A DNA stretch of 64,000 bases, taken from contig CM082586.2 in NCBI GenBank assembly GCA_040954595.2, forward strand, positions 3,534,001 through 3,598,000, given 5' to 3'. Below, piece by piece: positions 39,501 to 54,478 of the stretch (position 1 is its first letter; every line of letters starts with the position of its first letter). The notes below the pieces were generated by a model. The model was given only the letters and a program-made list of their open reading frames with translations. It searched no databases and had not been told where the DNA came from. The DNA is from Balanoglossus misakiensis. Taxonomy: Eukaryota > Hemichordata. The position numbers were made by a program, and so were the translations under genes.

Positions 39501-40477
39501 TGCACGCATTCCAGGTGACTCGAACCAATGAGCAACGTGGTTGATTTTATTATCCGAAGCTCAAGCCAAATTGAACGATATCTGATATTTGATTACGGAA
39601 GAGATAATATTAATAGAATATCACACTCCCAAGGACCTGGGATCATATTTTTCACTCGGGTTGTTGATATTTTGTCTCATGAGCCGTAGAGGGCGTCATA
39701 TACTCATCGGGGAGAGGGAGTGGCTTGTGAAGATGTATCTTGTAAAACATTGATCAACCCCCCTCCCCCCCCCAGGAAAAATCGGAACATTGCAAGGGAA
39801 ACTACATTCGCAATATCCGCGGTAAGATGTTGAACAACAAGCTTAAAGGAACAAACATTGAATAATTTCATCGCGTCTACCTTGCTCTTGGCGCATCGTC
39901 TCTCTGTTTGTCTTGTAACGTTGGAAACGGCATCAGATCTATAGCATCCCTGATCAAATTAGTGTTCCCGCCAACCATTTGAGTAGGTTTTTCCTTTAGA
40001 ATCATAAAACCGAACGCACATGCCTTGGGCCATAGACAGAATTGCACCACTAGTATTCGATCAATTTCTCTGTAGACGTTACATGATGTAGAGTTTTTCC
40101 TTGAATATAGACACAATGAAAATATAACGTCTCGCATGTCGTATACAAATGCGCTTGTGCATTCTGTTGATGGGAAAGTAGGGTGTGGCGAGGGTTAAGA
40201 TCATTAAAGATGACTGGAATATCCATGATGACTGGAGAGACCCATTAGATTAATGTCTCTTTTACTTCAATGCAGAAGAGGAGGAATTATCTTTATTCAG
40301 ATCAATACGCGGGTAATTTCTCAAAACGAATAATAGACGTACTTTGGTGAGCTTTTGTAGAGTATCCATTTAAAGTCGTGTATATTATCTTCTGGTCCAG
40401 AATATTAAACTTTCGAAAATGGAGACGCAAAGGTAAACGACTCTTTCGATCCTTTCATGCAATGGTACTCTTCTGCT
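36566..40477. other. Spacer between convergent receptors A and B
   Basis: About 3.9 kb of AT-rich DNA contains a ~131-bp tandem repeat (listed), a possible poly(A) signal for receptor A at 37508, and one for receptor B on the minus strand at 40292-40297. A run of C lies near 39765. The 156-codon minus-strand frame at 38854-39324 has no recognised domain and is not called. Confidence 0.6.
37990..38372. repeat. ~131-bp tandem repeat, about three copies
   Basis: TAAACCACTC occurs at 38011, and TAAACCAC at 38143 and 38274, giving periods of 132 and 131 bp. Each is followed by TATTATGAGTGCGTGTATG or a close variant, TTTTTTATTGAATAATGACGA, ACAAA-CTCAAAAAA and, where complete, GATGATCGGTACGG. The copies are 90% or so alike by eye, and the last is partial. 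A short upstream fragment (about 37965-38005) carries part of the unit. Confidence 0.9.
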
Positions 40478-41413
40478 CTAGTTGTTTGTCAGTCTGCAAC
40501 TCAGAAGGTCCTTGTAAGCTTTTCGAAATCGGCGATTGTTGACTCCGTACAGGACGGGGTTCAACACGCCTGCTACGTGGTTGAGGGGATACATCAAGAC
40601 CATCACCTCCGCCGGCGCGAAGGCTCCCTTCGACAGGTAGACGTTCATGACAACAACGAACGGCAGGTACCCGAGCAGGACAAGGCAGAACACAGCAAAC
40701 ACGACCAACAGCATCTTCATTTCTTGCCTGCTTAACTTGTTGCCCGCATGGCCGGCTTGGTTTTGCGCGTGGGATTGCACCTTGTTCCTGCTCTTCTTCA
40801 CGATGATGAAGAGCGCCACGTAGCAGACGACGACCACAATCGACGGCAGGTAGATGTTCAACAACAGATACGGGAGCTTGTCGGTTCTCGTCCCGAAACA
40901 CCGGAAAGCGGCCGGCGAGTACGTGAACTGTCCGTCGACTTCGGCCATGCGCACCGCCAGCGGGAGCAACCAGGCGAAGAGAACAGCCGTCGTGATGGTT
41001 ACCCTGTTGGTCAGTTTTGGGTACCGGCTACTATGAGCGATGTAGAGGTAGCGGTTTAGCGCAACGAGGGCTGTCGACCACAGCGATGTGCTCAGTAACA
41101 GCGGGTGTAGAATGTAGTGGACGATACAGTACTCACGTCCGAACTCCCACCCTCGTCCCAGGTACGAAACTCCGGTGGGCACCGACACAAATATCCCCGC
41201 TATGATGTCCGTGGCGCTGAGATTGACCAACAGGGCATTGTTGAAAGTTCGGATTTCTTTCTTCAGCAGCACGATGCAGACAAATATAACGTTACCGGCC
41301 ACTGCAAGGGCGGCAAAAGTCAAATCGAGAAGCGCAGCGAACTGGGTCGCCCAAACAGGTGGCAACTGGTACGGTAACTTGATAAAACTCGACGCATCTG
41401 TCGTGTTGTTCAT
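40478..41413 (-). CDS. Rhodopsin-class GPCR, melatonin-receptor-like (receptor B)
   Basis: This single-exon gene encodes 311 aa and starts at the ATG before NNTTDASS, which has an N-glycosylation site. The frame extends 14 codons further only from a TTG, so I reject that start. It has seven transmembrane segments, with N41 and D69 in TM1/TM2 and a C96-C172 pair. NRY lies at 120-122 followed by LYIAHSSRY, GYLPF at 248-252 replaces the CWxP of TM6, and NPVLY at 285-289 ends TM7. Helix 8 is RRFRKAYKDLL and the tail is very short. It is clearly paralogous to receptors A and C, sharing the TM3-ICL2 block, KSRNxVQxH in the third loop and the TM7-helix 8 block. The signalling role is inferred only from class. 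A minus-strand AATAAA lies 180 bp downstream. Confidence 0.9.
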   Translation of the reverse strand: MNNTTDASSFIKLPYQLPPVWATQFAALLDLTFAALAVAGNVIFVCIVLLKKEIRTFNNALLVNLSATDIIAGIFVSVPTGVSYLGRGWEFGREYCIVHYILHPLLLSTSLWSTALVALNRYLYIAHSSRYPKLTNRVTITTAVLFAWLLPLAVRMAEVDGQFTYSPAAFRCFGTRTDKLPYLLLNIYLPSIVVVVCYVALFIIVKKSRNKVQSHAQNQAGHAGNKLSRQEMKMLLVVFAVFCLVLLGYLPFVVVMNVYLSKGAFAPAEVMVLMYPLNHVAGVLNPVLYGVNNRRFRKAYKDLLSCRLTNN

Positions 41414-42964
41414 ATTTTTGCTTTGGTCCGCAGCACAACCCAAGTGACTTAACAAAACCTTCAGGATGTTATTTATGCATTTACTATATGCTGCAATACA
41501 GCGTTGGCACTGAAGATTTCTTTATTTCTATTAGCGTTTCATGATGTTACACCCATTTGACGATTGGAGTGTGATCTGAAGCAAACGTAACCGCATATTC
41601 ATAAAGTCGAATAACATGATACATTCTGGGCTATGGTGGACAATGGGGGTCTAATTATCATATTCTGAACGCCCATTACAGCATTTACCAAAGATTGTGC
41701 AAAAGCCATTCTCCGTGCGGTACATCTCGCAAAGGTATCATGCAAAATTAGCCGCAGTTTCTATATAGGGTCAATTTATATGTAAGTGCAGAAGGCTTAC
41801 TGAGAGTAGTCAAATTATCTGTCAAGGGTATTACATGTATAATTTAATGTAATCTGTCACGAGAAAACTCTGTGACGTAGCTGGTTTTTCGCTCAATTTC
41901 GTGTCATCTACCGACGAACGACAGGGTAGACAATGCTCACATAGAATACTGTAATTTAGTCACTGACTTTCAGACGGGGTATTTTCAGAAGCATTGATCT
42001 CTCTATGCTCCTGCGCATGCTCCAGCAGCTCTGTGTCTAGTTCTATTGATGGCACAAACACAGCGAACTCTAAGTGGAGAGTGCATTTTTGATTATATGT
42101 ATACCTCGGTTAGAATGCCTCCGAGGGAAGATGCATTCCGCAATCACAGTGCAATTTTGCCGATTTTAGTACGAGATAACAACAGTACAATAATTTTGTT
42201 CAAAACGGCCTTGCCCCTAGTCAGTGTATATGCAATGCATTCGGATATACTAGTACGTGTAGCGCCACTGGCTACTTGATTTGAGAGATTGTCGATAATG
42301 GGAGGTGGTGGTCTTGACGCCGATTAAGAAACTGTTCCCAGTGGTTGCTTTATTTGTCGTATGTCAGATCTTTACTTGCATAGAAAATTATTTCTCTGTC
42401 ACCCATTTTAAGCGCCATAGCTCTACAAGACTGACAGACGGACAGACACAAAAACACACAGATACATGTAAATAAAAAATAACACGACACTTCTTGTGCC
42501 ATAAATGGACATGTCAAATTTAATGCCAAATAACACTACCATACACAAAATTACAGTGCATGTTAACTTTAAACAGCAACAGGTACAGACTCGTGAATAT
42601 ATTTATCAAATCGTATTGATTTTCATTTTAGAAAATTCTCTAACCTGAACTCTGTCTGTTCCGGACAAAATATCTTTGAAGGCCCTTTCACACAGAAAAC
42701 GATTTTCCGAAAAACCTAACGATACTCTCAGTCCCTTTGCTGTTCGGTTTTCATATTTTTGTGTGGATCTTTCTATGTCATATTCATTATACAGAAGGCG
42801 TTGTAGAAGTCGATAATAATTAATGACATACCGAGAAACTATTGGTCACAGTGAAAGAAAGCTGTGATAAGAATACTCAGTGAAACAGAGAACGATGATG
42901 TCTTAAAAAGTAAACTTCAAGACGAGGAACCGTGACCAAAATGGTATTCAATCGAGATTAATCC
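41414..42964. other. Spacer between receptors B and C
   Basis: About 1.5 kb separates two co-oriented receptor genes and so includes the 3' UTR of receptor C and the promoter of receptor B. I see no coding sequence, RNA gene or repeat here. A possible minus-strand AATAAA for receptor C lies at 42349-42354. Confidence 0.6.
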
Positions 42965-43972
42965 TTACAGTGTATCTTCTCTGGCCAGGCCGGTGGTCAT
43001 AACTTGATTGGTGGATGAAGAATTATTTGTTGTGGTCTTGCGTTTTCCCATCATGGCCAGGAAAAGTTCACCGTATGCCTTCTTGAAACGGCTGTTCTTG
43101 ACTCCGTACAGAATGGGATTCATGACGCCGCTTATGTGAATGAACGGATAAAGCGCCACCATAGCGTCGTTCGGTAGGAAACCACTGTTTGGTGGGCAGA
43201 CGACGAGCTTGAACGTTATGTAGCGCAGCACGAGTAGACCAAATACACCCACGACGACCATCAGCATCTGGTACTCTTTTCTGGCCAGACTTGGTGCGGT
43301 AGTTTGGATTGATGAGTGGGCCTGTACGCGGTTGCGACTCTTTCTGACGAACGCGATGATGGCAACGTAGCAGAAGGCCACGATGAGAGATGGCAAGCAG
43401 ACATTAACGATGGCGAAGACAGGCACTGGGTTTTGCTTTTTCATGACGCATCTCAGAACGGCTGCCGAAAAACCCGCGGCTTCTGCCCGGAAACGGAGCT
43501 TGTTCATGTACATGCAGGTGGATATCGGGAACAGCCAGGTGAACATAACGGATATCAGTACAGTGCGCCTGTTTGTAATGCTTCCGTACTTCTTGCTGTG
43601 AACGATGTAGACGTAGCGGTTGACGGCGACGAAGGCGCTGGACCACAGGGACACGCCGGTCAGAAACGGATGGAGCAAGAAGTTAATGAAGCAGAACTCC
43701 GGACCGAACGGCCACCGCCGAAGAAGGAGCGACACGCCGCTCGGCACCGACACCAGGACCGCGTCGACGACATCCACGACGCTCAGATTCACCAGCAGGG
43801 TGTTTCCGAACGTCCGAATGTCCTTATGGAGCGCGAAGATGCTGATGAAGAGGGCGTTGCCCACCAGCGCCAGGAATGCGAAAACGATCACTTCGGTGGC
43901 CGTGAGCTGAGCGAACCACGGCGCCGGTGCCTTCTCTGCGGGAATTTCAATCGACACAGTCGTGTTGACCAT
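42965..43972 (-). CDS. Rhodopsin-class GPCR, melatonin-receptor-like, divergent TM6 (receptor C)
   Basis: This single-exon gene encodes 335 aa and starts at ATG before VNTTVS, which carries an N-glycosylation site. Landmarks are N39, D67, a C94-C175 pair, NRY 118-120 followed by VYIVHSKKY (strongly melatonin-receptor-like), KSRNRVQAH in the third loop, and NPILY 285-289. It differs from receptors A and B in TM6: the GYLPF segment is replaced by RYITF (R250-F254). That loses the helix-kinking proline and puts an arginine in the membrane core. The C-tail is longer and Thr/Ser/Asn-rich. The frame is intact, so it is not an obvious pseudogene. It may have altered or no G-protein activation. It is in tandem with receptor B on the same strand. 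Confidence 0.9.
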   Translation of the reverse strand: MVNTTVSIEIPAEKAPAPWFAQLTATEVIVFAFLALVGNALFISIFALHKDIRTFGNTLLVNLSVVDVVDAVLVSVPSGVSLLLRRWPFGPEFCFINFLLHPFLTGVSLWSSAFVAVNRYVYIVHSKKYGSITNRRTVLISVMFTWLFPISTCMYMNKLRFRAEAAGFSAAVLRCVMKKQNPVPVFAIVNVCLPSLIVAFCYVAIIAFVRKSRNRVQAHSSIQTTAPSLARKEYQMLMVVVGVFGLLVLRYITFKLVVCPPNSGFLPNDAMVALYPFIHISGVMNPILYGVKNSRFKKAYGELFLAMMGKRKTTTNNSSSTNQVMTTGLAREDTL

Positions 43973-45493
43973 AGTTGGTGGATTCGGAGTATGAACTAGA
44001 GCGACTGTGTCTTGATCTACTCCAACCTACGAAATTTATTGAAAAACTGGACAATGCTTAGATACTACGGGGGCTTATTAGAGCGTAACTATCAATAATG
44101 AGGTATAATAACATAAAAGACGGTATCTCTTGATAATAAAGCCTAATTGCTTAAAAAGATCGTGTCACTGCAAGACTGATTGTTGATAATATGATTCATT
44201 ATATGAAACATGAAATGATGTGAATGGGCAACTTCAAGGCCAACTGTAAAAATGTTAATAATACTATTACCAACCGGCACATATAAAAAAATCCATCGAA
44301 ATTGAAACCTTGTGATTTACTCCGAAGTGCGTCCGACATTGTGGATACGCCTACGGGCATCGTTAAGAATATGCAGTTTCAAATTTCAAAAGTATAAGAT
44401 TGGACTCCGTTTGATCGCAATCTTTTCCAAAACAGGAATAGCGGCGAAGGTCATAAATGACGTGACTGAAACTACCGAGAAGATCATTCTGATGCCCAAA
44501 AGAAGAAATTGGTCCTAATATATACTAGTGGCTATTTTAAAACAACAACAACAACAACAACAACAACAGCAGCAGCAGCAGCAGCAGCAACAACAACAAC
44601 AGACTGTTTTCTTTTGCATGAATTATTCAGATCATTCTTCACTGGCCTTCTTGTGAAAAATCGAAGATTTCAAAACTGATTAAAGTCACACTGAATCGAA
44701 TTCGGATAACTCTCGGATTTCAACGTAAATCATTCAGCAAAATCAGAACATTATATCAAATAAAAAGGTCGTTGGCCACCCAAGAGGATGGTAAATATCC
44801 CGTCAATGATTGGGGGGGGGGGAAGATAATTACTGTGTTTTTTCTATTTGTGGAAACGTCTTGTCACGTCTTCGTCTGCACTATCCCACGAGATTTTATT
44901 AAAAAGTCTGTTACTAACACCCTTGATTTATATATTCATTGAAGCGGAAAAAAATGTCTTTATATATTTCGGGCCTACTGCCAGTGTCTATGATATGACG
45001 CACGGAGACCCTAAAGCGTTTTTACATTGATATCCTCAACAGACGGACGTTGAAAGGAAAGTTCTTCCCTACAACTTGAGTGGACATTGTGACAATATTT
45101 TACACAACACTGGTTTTCCTATTGGTTGGAGTTGCATAAAACATCCTTATCATTGGACGGCTGAACAATTGCGTGGTCTCCTTCGTGTCTCTTATTTCCA
45201 CATAGTTGCATGGAGACAAGATAAAGGGACTCGGCGGCGTGAATTTATTGCATCCATAGTTCTCAAAGGGACAAATCAACACGTGCACGAATGAAATTGA
45301 ATAAAGAAAACTCTTGACCTTTAAATGAATGCTTTGGGACATCGGACTGTTTCACCAAAGTTGTGTACTGACAACAATAGGATTTTTTCTTCAATCAGAG
45401 TAAGTAAGTCATATTAGTTCCTATGACGTGTATCAAAGTTCTTATTTTGACACTCATGTCGTGACGGTGAAAGTTTTCCTTCATCTGACGTCA
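43973..45493. other. Spacer between receptor C and the RING gene
   Basis: This 1.5-kb stretch includes the promoter of receptor C and the 3' UTR of the RING protein gene, with a minus-strand AATAAA at 45244-45249. A (CAA)n/(CAG)n microsatellite and a G run (44811-44822) are the only structured sequence seen. Confidence 0.6.
44540..44601. repeat. (ACA/CAG)n trinucleotide repeat
   Basis: CAA units, then CAG units, then CAA units again run uninterrupted for about 60 bases. No open reading frame uses them as a polyglutamine tract with recognisable flanks. Confidence 0.95.
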
Positions 45494-46234
45494 TTACCCT
45501 GTGAAGACCTTCATTTGTTTCTTAATTCGCTTTCTACACAATGGGCAGTGGGTTACCTTCCTGGCACAGTTGGAACAGAGGCAAAGATGTCGACAGGGCG
45601 ACGTTACAGTGTTTCGTTCTCGCTCCATGCAAATGATGCAACAATTGGTGTCCGGTGGGTTCTCATCCTCGCCATTATCCTCCTCCTCGTCGGTGGTGGC
45701 GCCATCAGCGGCGGCCATCCCCCGCAGACAGCTCTCCAGGGCACAGATTTTCGATCTGAGATTCTCGACTTCTCTCCAGAGTTTGGCGTTCTCCCGCTCG
45801 GTGTAGATTTTTTCCAGTTTTAACGTGACTATGACGTGGCAGTAGTTATTCCGTTCGCGAGTGACGGATTTTCGTCTCGCGGTCTCCAGGGTAACCGACG
45901 ACTCGAGCCGTAGCAGGCTATTTCTGTCCTGCTCTCTCTCCAGTAAGAGCTTGTAGTACGAAATACCCAGAGACGTGAGAGAGGTCAAAAGTATGGCTAT
46001 TGACGAGTAAAGGAGGATGGTCAGGCGGGGTTCATCGACGCATCGCGGCATCACAAAGTACAGTAGAACGGCCAGAACGAACGCACACACCAGGACCAGG
46101 CACGTTTTCTTCAGCACAGAATTCCAACTGCAAGATCCCATGACCTCGCAGTCACAAGCCGGCATCTTGCCAGATTCTGCCTCGTTGTAATTTTCCGGTG
46201 TCAAGATGCAGAATTCGTGGTTTACGGTGCCCAT
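45494..46234 (-). CDS. Two-pass membrane protein with C-terminal RING finger (probable E3 ligase)
   Basis: The product is 246 aa from an ATG that follows a pyrimidine tract and CGTACAG, so the coding sequence probably lies in one exon behind a 5' UTR intron. Two hydrophobic helices span about 44-63 and 71-97. A charged, heptad-like coiled coil follows (about 98-170), then an acidic linker (TTDEEEDNGEDE). The last 50 residues are a C3HC4 RING with C199, C202, C214, H216, C220, C223, C230 and C233 (CIICMERERN, CRHLCLC, CPLCRKRI). The RING spacing is of the MUL1/IAP/MGRN1 kind. The expected role is ubiquitin transfer at a membrane, with both the RING and the N-terminus on the cytosolic side. I do not recognise an orthologue. 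Confidence 0.88.
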   Translation of the reverse strand: MGTVNHEFCILTPENYNEAESGKMPACDCEVMGSCSWNSVLKKTCLVLVCAFVLAVLLYFVMPRCVDEPRLTILLYSSIAILLTSLTSLGISYYKLLLEREQDRNSLLRLESSVTLETARRKSVTRERNNYCHVIVTLKLEKIYTERENAKLWREVENLRSKICALESCLRGMAAADGATTDEEEDNGEDENPPDTNCCIICMERERNTVTSPCRHLCLCSNCARKVTHCPLCRKRIKKQMKVFTG

Positions 46235-48638
46235 CGCACTACGTATGCGTCGCGGAAAATCTGTACGAAAAACGAAAAAAAAAAACAGCATATGAAAAAT
46301 CGGTCAAAGATGGCTGTCGCTTCAACAGTCGAACTCTCATGGATTATACATAGAAATTCCCACTCTCTCATAAGTTTTTTCCTTATAATGAGTGGCGATA
46401 AGCACAAAAGTAACAAAGTTGTGATTCAACGCGACATTAAAAATGTACATCTTTTCTGACGGTCAAAATTCTTGCTCGCATACAAAGTCAACAATCCGCG
46501 TCATGGCCAGCATCGCCGGTTATTGAACTGGTTCCAGAGAAACTTGACGTAAACATGGACGCCCATGACGTAATAAAGAGAATAGAACGATCTGAAGGCA
46601 ACGATATTCACAATGTTGTTGTACCATGTTTGCTTTAGCCCCTAAAATAGTAGTGTTCAGAACCGTGATCTCTTCGTGTCGTGTCCAAAGGGAAGACTTA
46701 AAAGTGCGTAAGTGGGAGTGAATATCGAGTAAAGCGCAAAACACTCCCAGATAGGGAGTTTCAAGACATTGCTTGCGTACGTACCTTTCTGATAGGGCAC
46801 CAAGGTTGGTGGTCTGTTAATTGGTCACGCAATGACCTGGACTCCGACGCTGTGTTCCCCGGAGCGTTGTCCTGCACGAAACTGTGATTGAGTCGATGTG
46901 TGCCTTCCAGAGGCTGATTACTAGTATTTTGCATGAGAATTAATTAACTGGCGGACAATCAGCAATTACATAGCGGCAATTTGCATGTTGATTGTCTTAA
47001 GATAACGTGTTGCCAGGTCACGCATCTACCGCGTCCCCTGCATGCATGATGGATTTCGAGGTGTGAATTGTTTTCACAAATACTGAATGTACAGTTCGAA
47101 TCTTGTACGGAGCCAACTCGAGGCAACTTCGCTTTAATTTTTTGTCCAAAATCGACAATTGGGAAGTAACTTTTCATTGAGAAACAATGCACCCCTCGGG
47201 GCGGGGCGACGATAGTTATTCATATACGTCGGCAAGCCATGCCGAGTGGAAAGTGGTCATGAGAGATACATGATTGACAGGGCGAGAGAAAAATTAAATG
47301 CGCGCTTACATGTATGCAAATGATGCACTCAGGAGGTGTGAGACGCGAATAAATTATCAGTAGAACAATTAACTTCCCATTAAGCTTCTTTTGTTATGAT
47401 AATTATCGGGACTGTAACGCTTGATGGCGCTCCCTGCGCGCCTCTCGAACGACGCCTTATCCAGGCGTGGTGAAACAGTCATAGTTTGGACGTGACCGTG
47501 TGACGTTCTCCTGCCATTCAAGATAACAGAGGGGAGACATTTCATCCAACGACCATTATGACCGATTGGTGAAAAGTTGTGGTTGTGAATGTACAAGTTT
47601 CCTTCGTCACCGCGCTGTTTGTGATCGCAACGCACCTTGTAACCAAATATTAATACATATAGAACTAAATTATGTTGGCCTCCATCTAGCGGAACTCGCA
47701 TTCATCAACTCTCCAATGCGTCATCCGATGACGCCAGCACGAGAGCGAGAAGAAAAGGAGCGGATCTAAGATGTAAAAGGAGACGGTTGAGTCGTGCCGG
47801 AAATATCATTTTAATGCGTCCATCCATATTGTAATTCAATACAGTTCGGTGTTATTAAATTTGTTAATTAGACTAATGTAGTGTCCCTTATGTTTCCGTA
47901 CCCCGGGTATTAATTGACACGAACACGTCAGCAATTACAAGTCTATCAGGCTCAGTAACAGAGAGAAATGTACATATTTTTATGTTCACATTTTACATAC
48001 GTTCGTGTACGTTTGTTAATATTATGCGTACACTTCATTTTCTTGTAGACGAACACATTAATGAAAAAAATCATTCGGGGACGTGGTCGTGCCAGTATGT
48101 ACCGTTTCCACCTCCTGACGCAACTCTCCAATCAACGCAAGATGACGAAGCCCTATCGATAAATGTAAGAGAAATGGGATTGCTAAACTTTTATAATTGC
48201 TTTAAAAAATCATCGATCGATGCATGGAGCCACTACCATAGATAAGTTTGGCGTAATGTTCGACACTGCATCCGTATGCAATTATCCGAAAATAGTTCCG
48301 GTCGTATTTTGTCAAAATTAACATTGAAGTTGTTATTAACCAGCAATGCATTATGACAATATGTAATTTCCTCTTAATGAGATAAAGCCATTAATCTTAA
48401 TAATGAGTCATTTTAACACCAATCTATGCCGTTTTTCCCAAAAACTACATTTGTAACACTCAAGGAAGCTTTTTGTAGTCTGTTGTCGACACTGATATGA
48501 CGATTGCTTGCGAAAATTTGAATTACATGTACACCATCACTCATACCAGCCACGCATGCGCCAAGATGTACTTGGAACTATCACTAATATGCTCTACCAA
48601 GTCTTGCCCATAGTAAAATGTATGACCTTTGAACTTAC
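46235..48638. other. Spacer between the RING gene and the GH9-like gene
   Basis: This 2.4-kb region must hold the RING gene promoter and 5' UTR and, at its right end, the 3' terminus of the minus-strand GH9-like gene. The short final exon expected for that gene was not located. AATTAA-type and ATTTGCAT-type elements are present around 46.9-47.4 kb. I see no other feature. Confidence 0.55.
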
Positions 48639-52106
<3,468 letters not shown>

Positions 52107-53832
52107 GATGCTCGGCGTGCCTGCTAAACCAAAACTGGCCAATCGAACTTGATCTAAATGAGCCCCTTTCCACCACGTCGATTTGATACGTCACAAGTGT
52201 CCGTCTAGGAAACACTGGCGGTCCCCCAACAATGACGCACGAGCAGTAAAGACAAGTCTGAAAACTAGGCACCCATTACAGATTTTCTGAGAATGAGGCT
52301 TTCAATTTAAACCCTTTATAATTGTCTGATTACCATCACACCGATTGGATTCGCGCAATCACACACTCGTGGGAAGTTTTGGTCCAGTGCGCCGCATCTC
52401 ATCAACCATTATTCACAAACAACATCTTCACCAATCAATTGTCTGCGAATTGTCTCTTCAATTGTCGTCGGATTATTGGAGACACGGTGTCAAGTCGTCC
52501 GGAGTGTCTTTTGCTTTATTGTCCACCCACACCCCGGCAATAAAGACCGTCGGCGCAAATTCGTGCAAACATTGCATTTTTCCCGGCTGGGTCGCGCTGA
52601 ACTTCGATTCAAAAGGTCAAACGTTCACTTTCGTGAATAAAGAAATGATTTTGAATGAAACTGCGAACTGGTTAATCGGGTTGCTCTGCATACTTGGCAT
52701 GGAGAAGAAATTCACCAAGGTGTAATGAGGAGAGAGAAGTAGCTACAGATCCAGACCATAATGCAAGGACCAAAAGTATTCCTTGATCATGACAAAAATG
52801 CATGGCCATTTGGGAAACTACGTCATCGGGGCCGTAAAAGTAAAATTAAAAGAGAGTGGAATTTCGTAAAAGAAACAACAGTATTTTTTTTTCTTTCTCT
52901 CGCTTTGATGCAAAAGTTCGAAATGACCGTGGAGACAACTCTTGAATACTTTTGATTTCACAGAAAAATAATGACTATTGGTGACTCACGTGAACTTTGT
53001 TCCAGTTAAGGATGATCAACGTCCTTGCCAACCCTTTAAAATTGATAATGTATGCATGTCTTTTGTTACGTAACCAAGGCACATGTATTATTCAATTGAT
53101 TCGTAGAAACTTCAATCGAACGTGACAGAGAGAATGACCCGGTCGCGCAAAACTATGCGTCAATGAAAGTGACTGACATTTCAACAGGAACTGATGCTCG
53201 TGAGCGAAGGTGAGTTAGTCGCAATAAAGCATTTCGGCATTGCAAGCCGAAATGCGGGAAAATATGTAACATTTAGTATTCTCGTAATTTTTCGTAGTTT
53301 GCCGATCGTAATGATTGCGTTATTGTTTTTTTTTTCTGGAGTTATTCTCTGCCGTTGCGTCAATTTCAGCGCGTCGCTGTTCGCGCGATTCGGCCAATTT
53401 TCGGCCAGTCACCTGCGGTCCAACAGAACAGGTCTGTACATTATTATTACGGCAACACACCAGGCCTGTTCACTAATGCAATGTGATTCTTGCGGTGATA
53501 AAAGCGCCTGTCGTACAACATGCCAGGTGTCATATACAAACCACTTCTGCAAAGTATGGGTATAGGCACGGTTACTGACCGTGGTATAGGTGAGGGTTTA
53601 CTGGGAACGCACGTCTGTGTATCGCGCTGTTCTCCCACATCTTCGACGGACTGATGTTATTATCCCTGATCGAGATTCATTGGTACAGTGGTCGCTCACT
53701 ACATATTAAGCCCTATGGCATTTTTTGCTGGAATTATTTTGCCAACATCGATATTGATCAGTGAACCTGCATCAATGGGTTTCGGGTTTCTGATCATATA
53801 CATAGATGGTAAATATCGTTATCATCAAGCGT

Positions 53833-53868
53833 ATGTGTGTGTGTGTGTGTGTGTGTGGGGGGGGGGGT
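53833..53868. repeat. (GT)n-(G)n microsatellite
   Basis: GT dinucleotides run into about eleven G. The sequence is simple and has no coding role. Confidence 0.93.
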
Positions 53869-54398
53869 CCAAGTACATTGCATTGTGGGTAGAGCTGAAC
53901 GAAGACTGGAGGCAGAGTTCATTAAAAAAACTTCCAATTGAAATTTGTCTTGACTGTACGTTAACGACCATTATTACCATTTTAATTAAAATACACCTTT
54001 ATATGACCAATTAATCCCTAACGACCGGCGCGCCAAGGTCTTTTTTGTTGTTTGTCAATTAGTGACAGCGACAAAGTTTGTTTTGGGCAACACGTATCTC
54101 CCAGGCAGTCTAAGACATTCGTAGGAATGTTAAAAAAAATTACGCTAAAAAGGTAGTTCCCAATAAACGATGCCGTTACCAGTTCCCATATACCGAAACA
54201 ATTCATTTTATTTCATGACCTCTTATAATATTTACACTAAGTGTGTCGCCATCAACAAAACAGCGTTACGTCCGACACTCCCCCGGCGAGAACTCTCTCG
54301 TGTATTGAAGTGAAGAATATATGCTGGTGTCTTTTTGTACAAGGAGCAACACCAGGGTGTTGGACGTCCATTGGGGGAAATAAGAGTCCATCTGCTGT

Positions 54399-54478
54399 TC
54401 ATGGTTGTGTCGTCTGATTGACGTTGATTGGCTCATAGTTGTGTCGTCTGATTAACTCATAGTTGTGTCGTCTGAATG
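54399..54478. repeat. Three direct copies of a ~20-bp motif
   Basis: TCATRGTTGTGTCGTCTGAWT occurs at 54399, 54433 and 54458, with spacings of 34 and 25 bp. A second small family, GTCCACTTTACGRCTTC, follows at 54656 and 54696. The motif has no known function that I recognise. Confidence 0.8.

Noticed and set aside
41414-41455. 14-codon upstream extension of receptor B
   Set aside because: It starts at TTG. The ATG at 41413 leads straight into NNTTDASS, as in the paralogues.
43316-43999. 227-codon open frame on + opposite receptor C
   Set aside because: It is a shadow frame of the receptor on the other strand, with polar repetitive composition and no domain.
52107-52142. 12-codon upstream extension of the GH9 pseudoenzyme
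   Set aside because: It starts at TTG. The ATG at 52106 gives a clean signal peptide.
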